Shown piece after piece: positions 25,303 through 34,536 of a stretch of DNA of 64,000 nucleotides; position 1 is the stretch's first letter; each line of letters starts with the position of its first letter. Both the position numbers and the translations under genes were made by a program. This DNA comes from Vibrio penaeicida (GTDB taxonomy: Bacteria > Pseudomonadota > Gammaproteobacteria > Enterobacterales > Vibrionaceae), in assembly GCF_002933855.1 (NCBI RefSeq), contig NZ_BFAQ01000049.1, forward strand, positions 1 to 64,000, in the 5' to 3' direction. The notes beneath the pieces were generated by a model. That model was not told where the DNA came from. It was given only the letters and a program-made list of their open reading frames with translations, and ran no database searches.

Positions 25303-26307
25303 CTAATTATTCGCAAGATACTTATTGACCGTATCGCGTAATGTTTCTTTGTATGGCGGCGAAATAAAGCTGGCTTCAATAGCATTTAAAGTAAACTGTG
25401 CTAACTCCTGCCGTGTTGGGTTGAGAGCCTCTGAGACTGCAAGGAAGTTATCAGTCATATAGCCACCGAAGTAAGCTGGATCGTCCGAATTGATGGTAAC
25501 GCAAACGCCTTTTCTGAGTAGGTCGACGATGTTGTGCTGACTCATATGTTCAAACACCTTTAATTTGGTATTGGAAAGCGGGCAGACGGTCAACGGAATT
25601 TGGTTTTCGACTAACCGCTGAACCAGCGCCTCGTCGTCTGCACAGCGAACGCCATGGTCGATTCTAGATGTTTTAAGCATATCCAAGGCATCAATGATGT
25701 TTTGTGCGGGTCCTTCCTCCCCAGCGTGCGCGACCGTTAAAAAACCTTCAGTTCGCGCTTTTGCAAATACCCGCTCGAACTTTTCTGGTGGATGCCCAAC
25801 TTCGGACGAGTCCAGACCAACACCGATGATTTTTCCTTTGTAGGGTAACGCTTCTTCTAAGGTTTTCAATGCCGCTTCTTCATCGAGGTGACGCAAAAAA
25901 CACATGATGATTTGGCTGCTGATTCCAAGCTCTGATTTCGCCTTATCCAGTGCTTTTGAGATACCGCAGATAACAGTGTGAAATGAAATGCCTCGGTCGG
26001 TGTGGGTTTGAGGATCGAAAAAGATCTCTGTATGCACTACATTGTCTTGCTTACACTTCAGCAAATATGCCCACGTGAGGTCAAAAAAATCTTCCTCTTT
26101 AATCAGTACATTGGCACCTTGATAATAGATATCTAAAAAGGATTGCAGATTATGGAAGTGATACGCGTCCCTGACCTCTTGGATATTATTGTATGGAATG
26201 GATACCTTGTTGCGTTTAGCCAGTTCAAACATTAACTCTGGCTCAAGAGATCCTTCAATATGCAGATGGAGCTCTACTTTTGGGAGGTGCTGAATGAATG
26301 CTTTCAT
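25303..26307 (-). CDS. Adenine deaminase, adenosine-deaminase-like (type 1)
   Basis: A 334-residue zinc amidohydrolase. Zinc ligands are H14 and H16 in 'ELHLHIEGSLEP', His in 'VAHAGEEG' and Asp in 'NSDDPAYFGG'. It resembles the Pseudomonas PA0148/fungal Aah1 group in 'LQSFLDIYYQGANVL', 'EIFFDPQTHTDRGI' and 'VGLDSSEVGHPPEKF', and that group deaminates adenine to hypoxanthine rather than adenosine. That substrate call is from remembered family similarity. Automatic annotation would probably say adenosine deaminase. It is a single gene, convergent with the chemoreceptor. Confidence 0.85.
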   Translation of the reverse strand: MKAFIQHLPKVELHLHIEGSLEPELMFELAKRNKVSIPYNNIQEVRDAYHFHNLQSFLDIYYQGANVLIKEEDFFDLTWAYLLKCKQDNVVHTEIFFDPQTHTDRGISFHTVICGISKALDKAKSELGISSQIIMCFLRHLDEEAALKTLEEALPYKGKIIGVGLDSSEVGHPPEKFERVFAKARTEGFLTVAHAGEEGPAQNIIDALDMLKTSRIDHGVRCADDEALVQRLVENQIPLTVCPLSNTKLKVFEHMSQHNIVDLLRKGVCVTINSDDPAYFGGYMTDNFLAVSEALNPTRQELAQFTLNAIEASFISPPYKETLRDTVNKYLANN

Positions 26308-26462
26308 AGAAACTCCTTATGTTGCGCTTGCTCTCAGAAAATGAGCAACAACTGTTTAGTTATTAGGGGAGTAGCCTCAGCTTAGTTCAGATTTTTAGTG
26401 ATGAGAAAAGTTAAAGGTAACTTTAGTGTTAGAGATCTCATTTACGTTTTTAAAGGAGTATT

Positions 26463-26488
26463 AAAAAAAAACCAGCGACATCCGCTGG
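26463..26488 (-). terminator. Terminator of the HD-GYP gene
   Basis: On the minus strand, CCAGCG and CGCTGG form a stem with a 5-nt loop, followed by eight or more T residues, 24 bp past the stop codon. Confidence 0.88.
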
Positions 26489-26511
26489 CTAAGGAAATAG
26501 AAATGAAATTG

Positions 26512-28041
26512 CTAGTCAGGAAATGACCCTCGTATCCCTTGCAATTCGTCGAAGTTTTCAAGAAAAATCTCAGTCAGCTTAGGATCGAAATGTTTCCCTG
26601 CTTCTTGTTGGAATAATTCAAATATTTTTTCACTTGGCCAAGCGTCTTTGTAGCAACGTTTGGAAGCCAAAGCGTCATAAACATCGGCTAGTGCGGTGAT
26701 TCGTGCTTCGATTGGAATCGACTCAGCAGATATTTTATTTGGGTAGCCTGAACCGTCCCATTTTTCATGATGGTGACCAGCAATATTCGCTGCGATGTTC
26801 AAGATTTCTAGGTTAGAACCACGTAGGATTTCTGCACCCACACTGGCATGAGACATCATGGTAACCCATTCATCTGCATCGAGTTTCCCCGGCTTATTAA
26901 GCACAGCATCAGGAATCGCAATTTTGCCAATGTCGTGCAAAGGAGAGGCGAGTTTTATCTTCTCGCATTGCTCCGGTGGCAAGCCATATTTTGAGGCAAG
27001 AAAGCGCGATATTTCCGCCACTCGCTTAACGTGGCTCCCCGATTCTTTTGAACGCGTTTCCACCACTTCCCCTAAGCGATATGCAATTTCTTTTTGGGTA
27101 TCACGAACCTCATTGAGCAAAATGACTTTCTCGTACGCGATAGTGATGTTTCGGATGAATATGTCCAGTATTTCAATGTTTTCTTCAATGCTGCTTCTAG
27201 GGCAATGTACAACCAGTAAACCGACGCTTTTATTCACTTTTACGGGAATAAGAAATTCTTCATCTTTCACCTGGATAAAGCGATCTTTGGTGGCGGTAAC
27301 GTCGTCAACAGAGCAGGATATAAACTCATCTAGCTCTTTGCCAATGAGCCCTTCGCCACCTTCGGAAGAAGCGACGACCTGCCATTTTCCTTCCACTTCT
27401 TGCGCGGCAAAATTGAACGCGTGAACTTCACCAAGATGCAACAAAGCAGAAAGTTGAGAAAGAATCCCGTCTAGCCAGTGCCCACCGTCTCCCTCAACCA
27501 AAATGGATGCTGAAGAATTGATGATCGTATTGAGCCCTTTTTTGGTGTTTTCGATCACCATGATGTCGCGATAAGAACGCAACGCAGCACAAAGGGTAGT
27601 GTTTAGTTTTGTTGCCGTTAGCTCTGTTTTATTTTTATAGTCATTAATTTCGTACTTTTTAATGACTTCGGATTCAGGAGCATCACCAGGCTGACCTGTG
27701 CGCAAAATGATTCTGCTGGTCTTGTTTCCTTGCTCTACTCGTAACCAGTCGACGAGATCAAGCCCAGCATGGTTAGATTCCATAACAACATCGAGAAATA
27801 CAACAGCGATATCGTCGTGTTCTACAAAAACCTCTTTGGCTTCAGCTGCGGAGTATGCGTTTAAAAAGTTAAGTCTTCTTCCCAGATACTCGAAGTCGTT
27901 GAGAACAAATTGGGTGACTTTATGAATGTCGGCATCGTCATCGACAATTAAGACCTTCCATGTCTCACGTTCTTCAATTTCCGATTCTTCTTCATGATCT
28001 GAAAAGAGGAATTGATCATCATTTCCCATCATTGACCCCAT
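26512..28041 (-). CDS. Response regulator with DUF3369 and HD-GYP c-di-GMP phosphodiesterase domain
   Basis: A 509-residue cytoplasmic regulator. The receiver (about 28-150) has 'KVLIVDDDADI', a phospho-Asp in 'VVFLDVVME' and 'ILRTGQPGDAPE'. A DUF3369 GAF-like domain lies at about 155-305. The HD-GYP domain (about 315-495) keeps 'HDIGKIAIPD' (about 365) and 'HHEKWDGSGYP' (about 420), with the GYP motif intact, so c-di-GMP hydrolysis to GMP is expected. It is divergent from a PAS histidine kinase gene 367 bp away, its likely partner. By lowering c-di-GMP it could counteract the VpsT-like regulators in this window. Confidence 0.93.
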   Translation of the reverse strand: MGSMMGNDDQFLFSDHEEESEIEERETWKVLIVDDDADIHKVTQFVLNDFEYLGRRLNFLNAYSAAEAKEVFVEHDDIAVVFLDVVMESNHAGLDLVDWLRVEQGNKTSRIILRTGQPGDAPESEVIKKYEINDYKNKTELTATKLNTTLCAALRSYRDIMVIENTKKGLNTIINSSASILVEGDGGHWLDGILSQLSALLHLGEVHAFNFAAQEVEGKWQVVASSEGGEGLIGKELDEFISCSVDDVTATKDRFIQVKDEEFLIPVKVNKSVGLLVVHCPRSSIEENIEILDIFIRNITIAYEKVILLNEVRDTQKEIAYRLGEVVETRSKESGSHVKRVAEISRFLASKYGLPPEQCEKIKLASPLHDIGKIAIPDAVLNKPGKLDADEWVTMMSHASVGAEILRGSNLEILNIAANIAGHHHEKWDGSGYPNKISAESIPIEARITALADVYDALASKRCYKDAWPSEKIFELFQQEAGKHFDPKLTEIFLENFDELQGIRGSFPD

Positions 28042-28408
28042 AACTCAATCTATTCCAATTCACGCCCCCATCTCGTATCCAAAATGGAGAGAAAAAGCAG
28101 CGCAAAAAATCATCCGTCTGAAACAAGTGTAGACAAAGTTTTCATTTAAAGCACAAATTCTAATTAGGAGTTAAGTAGCGAGGTGGAAAGCAGGAGCATA
28201 GCTCTGATCGTACAAGGAAATTTACGTACGATATCAAGAAAATCTAATTTCACTGTCTATACTATTTAGAACGTTGGATGTTGAGCATAGAGCTCATAGG
28301 CTGAGTGTGATTTGAACATGGGATTAGCGTGGGCATATTCAACTATTTGAACTTTAATTATGTTTACGTTGATCAACTAGATGCAGCAAGCATGGATGAG
28401 GGCAGTCG
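28042..28408. other. 367-bp divergent promoter region (HD-GYP / histidine kinase)
   Basis: No gene is seen. It has a 7-bp inverted repeat ATCGTAC (28207-28213) / GTACGAT (28226-28232) and two GAGCATAG words near 28193 and 28283. These are possible regulator sites only. Confidence 0.4.
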
Positions 28409-30433
28409 ATGAGTTCAGGTGTTCCTAATAAAATTTCGAGTATTTCTAGCTCGAATAAGTCTGATGGGATCATTTCAACGTTAAAGACAATGAATAGGCA
28501 CAGTTTTGCTATTCGATTGCTGATCTATATTGTTTTATGTTCATCTGTACTTGCGGTCACGATTACGGCTGTACAACTTTACTGGGACTATAAAAAAGAA
28601 GTTCAACTTCTTCAAAACTCCATCAGTTCTTTGGAGCAAAGCTTAACGTCTTCCATTTCAAATAGCTTGTGGAATCTGGATGAAGAACAGATGCTCATTC
28701 AAGCAAACGGTATTTTGAACGTTTCCAGTGTTGAGTACGTCGGCATTTTTTCATTTCACAACGGCACGCTTAATTCCGTGGTGGAAATTGGAGAGAAAAG
28801 TCCCCTCAACGAGTTAAGCCACCTCTATGACTTGGTCCACAAAGAAGAAAAAATTGGCGGTCTAAGAATTGAAGCGTCTTATCAGCTGATATATGGAAAG
28901 CTTTGGGAAAAATCCATTATTATCTTAGAAACTCAGCTGGTTAAAATTTTTCTTGTCGCGATGTGCGTTCTGTATGTGGTTTATCATGTCGTGATCAAGC
29001 ACATCAATCGTATTTCCTCTTTTGTACAAGGGCACAAACTGGACAGCAACGAATCCGGTGATTTGTTGAGTTTGGATAGGAGCAATCATCAAGATGAGCT
29101 GGATACGTTAGTCGAGTCTATTAATGCTTTGTATCATCGTATTGATTCAGAGCTGGACAAACGCAAAAAGATGAATAACCAGCTTGAATATGAGCGTGAT
29201 TTTACCCGTGTAATTATCCAATCCTCTCCTTCTTTGATCTGTTCTTTAAACGACGTATTTGAAATTCAACTGGTTAACTCTGAAGTGGAATCCCTTCTTG
29301 GAGTAGAAGAGCGTGATCTGATAGGAAAAAACTGGTTTGGCTATTTTGTGGATGAAGACGTCGAGAAAGAAAGCGAGCAGGAACTGATTGAAAACATTCC
29401 CGAATTCGATTTAGTTTTTACAATGCGAGATCAAGAAGGGAATCAACGATTTTTACAATGGCGTGTTATTGAAAATAAAGAGCAAAAGCGAGTCATGTGC
29501 TTTGGTATAGATGTTACCGATTTAACGAATGCGGAAAACCAACTGATCTCGTTAAACCGAGAGTTAGAGCAAAAAGTGAAAGACAGAACACACTCTCTAG
29601 AAGAAGCAAACCATGAACTTTCCGATACTCTTAGCAAGCTTGAAGAGACACAAGAATCGTTAATTGAAGCGGAAAAAATGGCCTCTCTCGGCAGTTTAGT
29701 CGGTGGTGTAGCGCACGAGATTAATACGCCACTAGGTATAAGCGTTACAGCGACAAGCTTTATAGACGAAAAAGTAAACGTACTACAAAAGGGATTTGAA
29801 ACAGGGAAGCTGTCTAAAACTGAGTTTTCAGGCGCGATAGAGTCGCTTAAAGAGTCGGCTCAAATTCTTACTGCAAACCTATCTCGGGCAGAACAATTGG
29901 TATCAAGCTTCAAACAAGTCGCCGTTGATCAGAGCAGTGAATCCGTCTATCCGTTTAATGTGAAAGAGAACTTAGAGAAAGTGTTGCTCTCATTGTCTCA
30001 TGAGTTAAAAGTTGCCAGCGTCAGTGTTGAAGTGGATTGCCCAGATAATATTCATATCGAGAGTTACCCAAGCTGCTACATTCAAATTTACACCAATCTC
30101 ATTGCCAATAGTATTCGACATGGATTTGATGAATGGGGTGGTAATAAGAACATCTTTATTCACGTCTCTACAAATGAAGAAGACTTGATTATTCGCTACA
30201 AAGATACAGGGCAAGGTGTTGATGAAAAAATACTCAAGCGCATATTTGAACCGTTTGTCACCACCAAGCGAGGAAAAGGTGGAAGCGGGTTAGGTGCTAA
30301 TATTATCTACAACATGGTCAATCAACTGTTAAAAGGGAAAATAGAGTGCTCTTCTGAACTTGGACATGGTGCTGAGTTTGTTATTACCGTACCGCTGCAA
30401 CTTGATCTTCAAGATAAGCAAGAATCGGCATAG
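28409..30433 (+). CDS. PAS-domain sensor histidine kinase
   Basis: A 674-residue membrane kinase. TM1 is about 30-52 and TM2 about 172-196, with a ~120-residue periplasmic sensor between. A PAS domain (about 265-380) is followed by a coiled coil ('LISLNRELEQKVKDRTHSLE'). The dimerisation/phosphoacceptor helix has HEINTP with His near 436. The ATPase domain has 'YTNLIANSIRHGF', 'DTGQGVDEKILKRIFEPFVT' and GSGLGAN (about 624). No receiver is attached, so a separate response regulator is needed; the divergent HD-GYP protein is the natural candidate. The ATG has GAGGG upstream. Confidence 0.9.
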   Translation: MSSGVPNKISSISSSNKSDGIISTLKTMNRHSFAIRLLIYIVLCSSVLAVTITAVQLYWDYKKEVQLLQNSISSLEQSLTSSISNSLWNLDEEQMLIQANGILNVSSVEYVGIFSFHNGTLNSVVEIGEKSPLNELSHLYDLVHKEEKIGGLRIEASYQLIYGKLWEKSIIILETQLVKIFLVAMCVLYVVYHVVIKHINRISSFVQGHKLDSNESGDLLSLDRSNHQDELDTLVESINALYHRIDSELDKRKKMNNQLEYERDFTRVIIQSSPSLICSLNDVFEIQLVNSEVESLLGVEERDLIGKNWFGYFVDEDVEKESEQELIENIPEFDLVFTMRDQEGNQRFLQWRVIENKEQKRVMCFGIDVTDLTNAENQLISLNRELEQKVKDRTHSLEEANHELSDTLSKLEETQESLIEAEKMASLGSLVGGVAHEINTPLGISVTATSFIDEKVNVLQKGFETGKLSKTEFSGAIESLKESAQILTANLSRAEQLVSSFKQVAVDQSSESVYPFNVKENLEKVLLSLSHELKVASVSVEVDCPDNIHIESYPSCYIQIYTNLIANSIRHGFDEWGGNKNIFIHVSTNEEDLIIRYKDTGQGVDEKILKRIFEPFVTTKRGKGGSGLGANIIYNMVNQLLKGKIECSSELGHGAEFVITVPLQLDLQDKQESA

Positions 30434-30813
30434 CTCTGATTCTTTGGCACTATCACGGCTCCCAAAGGCGAGTTTAACTGGCTTTCATACTGCGTTACCA
30501 ATTCTTGATTTAGAATGACTCGATCTTTAAATCGGTCTTTTGTCTAAAAACAAGTTAACTCTCGCTGAACCAAGCTTTTTGAAGTCACTTGGGTATAGAT
30601 GCCATTTTGTTCGAAACTTAATCGAAGATTCACTCTCTGATCGCGCTTGGTCGCATTCCAAACATTTGATGCCCTCTCTTCGCCGTGAACCCTGTAAACT
30701 TAAGGTCATATTAACCGATTACATGCTAGTTTTTCGGCTAAATCTGGGGCCGGAATTGACTCAGAAAGACAGAGCACGAGTAACGTGTCGGAAGAAAGGG
30801 ACGAGGAAAAAAC
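30434..30813 (+). other. 380-bp intergenic region
   Basis: It lies between the PAS kinase and the OmpR-type regulator. A weak terminator-like hairpin is at 30517-30541 (GAC-CGAT / ATCG-GTC with one bulge, then TTTTG). A TTG-initiated open frame of 97 codons (30540-30833) has no ribosome site, an unremarkable sequence and an overlap with the regulator start, and is not called. Nothing else is recognised. Confidence 0.5.
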
Positions 30814-31485
30814 ATGCAAGTCTTAATCATTGATGACGATAACCAATTTGCTGGCGCACTTGCAGATTATTTAGAGTTGAAAGGTGTGGAATGTGACTTC
30901 GCCTACAACGGACAAAGTGGGCTCTCGCTCGCGCTGCAAGGCGATACAGATGTCATCATATTGGATGTAAACATGCCCAAAATGGATGGGTATGAGGTAT
31001 GTAGAATGCTACGAGAAGCGCGCATTCAAACTCCTGTACTGATGATGACCGCATACGACACAGTTGAAGACGAGCTGGAAGGTTTCCGAAGTGGTGTCGA
31101 TGATTTTGTCGTAAAACCCTGCCCGATGCCTGTTGTGTGGGCGCGGTTACAAGCTCTATCAAAACGAACGAAGCCGAACGTGTCGAGTAACCTATCTATA
31201 GGTGACTTAGAGCTCGATTTGAACACACAGGAAGCCTACAGATCAGGGAAAAGATTGAAAATGACGCCCATCGGGTGGCGTATTCTTCATTACTTGGTTA
31301 TTCAAAGCCCTAGGGTTGTACCTCGACCAGAATTGGAAAACGCCGTTTGGCCAGATGATCCGGTAGAGCCAGGGAACCTTAATGTACAGCTGAGTAATTT
31401 GAGAAAGGTTCTAGACAAGCCTTTTGGTTCTCCTCTACTGCATACTCGTATTAATGCGGGTATACAGGTGAAGGTATTGGAATGA
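30814..31485 (+). CDS. OmpR/PhoB family response regulator
   Basis: A 223-residue two-component regulator. The receiver (1-115) has acidic residues D7-D9, phospho-Asp D51 in 'IILDVNMPKMDG' and the conserved Lys in 'DDFVVKPC'. The C-terminal winged helix (about 130-220) has 'LKMTPIGWRILHYLVIQSP' and 'VNVQLSNLRKVLDKPF'-like sequence, the DNA-binding form of this family. It overlaps the downstream kinase by 4 bp (ATGA). The regulon is unknown. Confidence 0.93.
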   Translation: MQVLIIDDDNQFAGALADYLELKGVECDFAYNGQSGLSLALQGDTDVIILDVNMPKMDGYEVCRMLREARIQTPVLMMTAYDTVEDELEGFRSGVDDFVVKPCPMPVVWARLQALSKRTKPNVSSNLSIGDLELDLNTQEAYRSGKRLKMTPIGWRILHYLVIQSPRVVPRPELENAVWPDDPVEPGNLNVQLSNLRKVLDKPFGSPLLHTRINAGIQVKVLE

Positions 31486-32741
31486 AAGCGTACTCCATAT
31501 CATTAAAAAAGGACCTGATGCAAAAGCTGGTTCTTTTTGGGTTTTTCCTTGTGATCGATATGATCATTATCGCAATGGTTCAGTATTCTCTGAGCCTTGA
31601 AAAGGTGTCTAACACCGCGGCATGGATGGATGTTCGAGCCATGGTTCGACATCTAGAGAAAGACCCAGACTCTAGCGTGACGACCTTGTCTTCCACCAAA
31701 GTTTATCGAAGCTGGGAAATCCTTCCCGACCACATTAAAGAAACCTTTGGATCAGCAGAGAATGTCCATGCGGAAGATGAAACCGCGATCATGAAAGAGA
31801 TAAATGGTGAGGAATACCATATCTCCATCATGTCTCACCTACTCAGTAATGGTGAATACGTCTACCTTCTTAGCCAATATCCCGTGGAAGACATTGAATG
31901 GCTTATTGAAGAATTTGCCAACACGGTCATTGAGCAAAGTATTTGGTCCTTGATCTGCTTTTCTGCCATTTTGGTGCTCGTCGCACTTTGGTGGATGAGA
32001 AGTATTGGTGCGCCTTTTGTTCACCTTAATCGATGGGCATCGACACTCGGTACACCAAAAGAGGAACCCCGACCTAAATATCGTTTTACCGAGCTAAACG
32101 AACTGGCTAAACAACTGGAAGATGCTATAGATCGTGTTAGCCGATTCAATGAGCGAGAAACGCAGTTTTTAAGACACGCAAGCCATGAGCTCCGCACCCC
32201 ATTAGCAATAATGCAAGCTTCCCTTGATACCATAGACGAGCAAATCCCTCCTTCAAGACCTTTAAAGCGTGCTCGTTATGCCTTGGATAATATGCAGTCC
32301 TTAACACAATCTTTGTTATGGCTAGCAAGAGAATCGGGACAACCGTTAGATAAAACTGATCAAAATTTACGGCATTGCTGTGAACAGCTGGTGGAAGACT
32401 TAAGTTACCTAAGACAGCAAAAAGCACTCTCCGTTAATGTGCAAGGGGAGAGCCAATTATCAGCCAACCCAGATTTGCTTAATATTGTGCTGAGTAACCT
32501 GATCCGAAATGCCTTTCAGTATGCTGAACACGGCGAGGTTGAAATAGTGGTGGGTGATGAGGCGGTCTGCATTTCAAATTCTGCGAATTATCAGGGGCGT
32601 CAATCCAGTGGCTTTGGTTTGGGGTTGGAGTTGGTGAAAAGGATATGTCAAACGCAGCTCTGGCATTTCGATTTTGCTGCTAGAGATGGGATGGTACACG
32701 TTACAGTGAAATTCGAGAAAGAAGATACGCTTTCGACATAG
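31482..32741 (+). CDS. Sensor histidine kinase, partner of the OmpR-type regulator
   Basis: A 419-residue membrane kinase. TM1 is about 14-36, a periplasmic region runs to about 148, and TM2 is about 150-170. The HisKA helix has 'FLRHASHELRTPLAIMQASL' with the phospho-His near 235. The ATPase domain has 'VLSNLIRNAFQYAEHGEVE' and 'SGFGLGLELVKRI'. The D-box is shortened ('VCISNSANYQGRQ'), as in several small kinases. It is translationally coupled to the regulator. Confidence 0.92.
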   Translation: MKAYSISLKKDLMQKLVLFGFFLVIDMIIIAMVQYSLSLEKVSNTAAWMDVRAMVRHLEKDPDSSVTTLSSTKVYRSWEILPDHIKETFGSAENVHAEDETAIMKEINGEEYHISIMSHLLSNGEYVYLLSQYPVEDIEWLIEEFANTVIEQSIWSLICFSAILVLVALWWMRSIGAPFVHLNRWASTLGTPKEEPRPKYRFTELNELAKQLEDAIDRVSRFNERETQFLRHASHELRTPLAIMQASLDTIDEQIPPSRPLKRARYALDNMQSLTQSLLWLARESGQPLDKTDQNLRHCCEQLVEDLSYLRQQKALSVNVQGESQLSANPDLLNIVLSNLIRNAFQYAEHGEVEIVVGDEAVCISNSANYQGRQSSGFGLGLELVKRICQTQLWHFDFAARDGMVHVTVKFEKEDTLST

Positions 32742-32803
32742 GATGAGCAGGCTCGAACAAATGGTCTCCCTCATCCGGTAATCAGAGGTCATTTTGGGTA
32801 TAC

Positions 32804-32829
32804 AAAGCGCGCTAAATATAGCGCGCTTT
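32804..32829. terminator. Bidirectional terminator
   Basis: A perfect 11-bp stem AAAGCGCGCTA (32804-32814) / TAGCGCGCTTT (32819-32829) with a 4-nt loop between two convergent transcription units (the kinase and the Bat operon). Confidence 0.8.
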
Positions 32830-32907
32830 CTATTTGCAGGGTCCTTTTTTAGTTATCCGATCTTGGTTTTTCAAGTTTTCGATAGGCTAGAAAGTGCTAC
32901 CAACCTT

Positions 32908-34536
32908 CTAAAGTGATGGAAGCACATCGGAGTGTTCTGCAATTCTTTGTTTGTTTGCACCGTTGATTGCATCGATAAATGTATGCTCATCAAATGTCGC
33001 GCCACCCTTGCCATATAAGCTTTGTCTGAAAGCGTTAGCTTGGCTGATGATAGCGTCGTTGAGTTGGATGGTTTCCACCCACTCCCGATACACTCTATCA
33101 AACAAAATGCCGTCCTTGTTTTTTACCGCTTGAATCAACTGTTCTGTAGAGTGGTCTGATTTCACGTTGACAGGTTTAGAAGGAGTGCGTACTGGACTGC
33201 GTTTAACTTTCCATAGAAGTACTAACGTGGCTAACCAAAGCAGAGCGAAGAAAGCCGCAAGATATGGCCAGAAACCACTGTCGGTAATAGTGACAGTTTG
33301 CTGAGGTAAAACTGGCTGCACCACGGGAATAGAATCACTGACATCACCTGCTTCAACCGTGACAGACATATTACTGGCGGTTGATGTTTGCTCTCGACCC
33401 GTTTCGCTATTCCACCATCGAACACTTACTGCTGGCAACTCGAATTGCCCCGTCTCCTTTGCAATCAACACCTGCTTAACGGTCATGATAATGTCGCCAT
33501 TATTGCCTTGAGAGAACTGAGGTGCTTCATCGTACACACGAATTTGTGCAGGATAGGTCACCTTCAAGTTTGGCATTTGTTGCTGGCTCAAATTTTTTGC
33601 TCGGATCACTAATGTTCGCTGTATAGGAGAACCCACTTTTGTGGTGAAGGCATCAGAAGTAATACGATTACCTTCCTCATCTTGCCAAAGTTGATCCACC
33701 ATCAACGATGGTGTAGGCAGCCACGCACCTTGGTATGTGGAAGGCTTCGCTTTAACCGTTAGGGTAATGGCAGGGGCGCTTTTATCGAGCTGGATTAACC
33801 TAGTGCCACTGCTTCTTGTCCCTGAACTTTCTATTAGCGCTCCTTTGAGGCGAGGAGGGTGCAGCGTTAATGTACCTGCACGCTCAGGGATAACGTAGAA
33901 CGACTGATCGACAACAGTCGCTTCCACACCATCGACAACCGATTGGTACTGGTTACTTTCGCCAATCGGTTCGATGGATAATCCTTCACCAAAGGCTGAC
34001 TCAATGTTGGTATTCTGCAAGCGACGAAGATCCGCTTTGATGATCAGTCTTGCATGAAGCGTTGTACGTTCGCCTTCATACAAATCGCTTTTTTCAATAT
34101 TGGCAGCAAGCTGAATGACATCATCTTGGGTACGCGCATTTCTGTCGTTAGTCACTTGAATGGCGATTGGCGTTGTTTTTGCGCCGTCTATATCGAAACT
34201 TGGGATTTTCAAAATGCCCGTTTGGGTTGCGGCTAGTGCAACGGTCCACTCACTACTGACGGTCGCTTTTCCATTAACCGAATTGGTGTACGACCCAAAA
34301 CTGGGGCGGCCCATATAAAAGGCAGGCTGCAAAATAGAAAAGTCGACTTTGCTGTTTGATACACGCTTATTGACTGAGATTTTGAGTTGAAATACTTCAT
34401 CTTTAGCGACGCTGGTTCGGCTCACTGTCGCCGTTGCAACGGCATCATTTGCAAATGCTGTTGGTGTCGCAAGAACCAATAAGACAGTGAAGGAGAAGAA
34501 CCACCGTACGGATGATAAGAAATTACGAATTACCAT
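32908..34536 (-). CDS. batD: BatD family oxygen-tolerance protein
   Basis: A 542-residue protein with a signal peptide (cut near 'ATPTAFA-NDA'), several immunoglobulin-like beta domains (about 28-425) and one C-terminal TM helix (about 435-455, 'WPYLAAFFALLWLATLVLLW') before a cytoplasmic tail. BatD accompanies BatA/BatB VWA proteins and MoxR in Bat operons; in Bacteroides these were linked to aerotolerance. Its start overlaps the stop of the BatB/BatC gene. It is the last gene of the operon. Confidence 0.85.
   Translation of the reverse strand: MVIRNFLSSVRWFFSFTVLLVLATPTAFANDAVATATVSRTSVAKDEVFQLKISVNKRVSNSKVDFSILQPAFYMGRPSFGSYTNSVNGKATVSSEWTVALAATQTGILKIPSFDIDGAKTTPIAIQVTNDRNARTQDDVIQLAANIEKSDLYEGERTTLHARLIIKADLRRLQNTNIESAFGEGLSIEPIGESNQYQSVVDGVEATVVDQSFYVIPERAGTLTLHPPRLKGALIESSGTRSSGTRLIQLDKSAPAITLTVKAKPSTYQGAWLPTPSLMVDQLWQDEEGNRITSDAFTTKVGSPIQRTLVIRAKNLSQQQMPNLKVTYPAQIRVYDEAPQFSQGNNGDIIMTVKQVLIAKETGQFELPAVSVRWWNSETGREQTSTASNMSVTVEAGDVSDSIPVVQPVLPQQTVTITDSGFWPYLAAFFALLWLATLVLLWKVKRSPVRTPSKPVNVKSDHSTEQLIQAVKNKDGILFDRVYREWVETIQLNDAIISQANAFRQSLYGKGGATFDEHTFIDAINGANKQRIAEHSDVLPSL

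Noticed and set aside
30540..30833. 97-codon frame between the PAS kinase and the OmpR-type regulator
   Set aside because: It begins at TTG without a ribosome site, overlaps the regulator start, and its product has no recognisable features.
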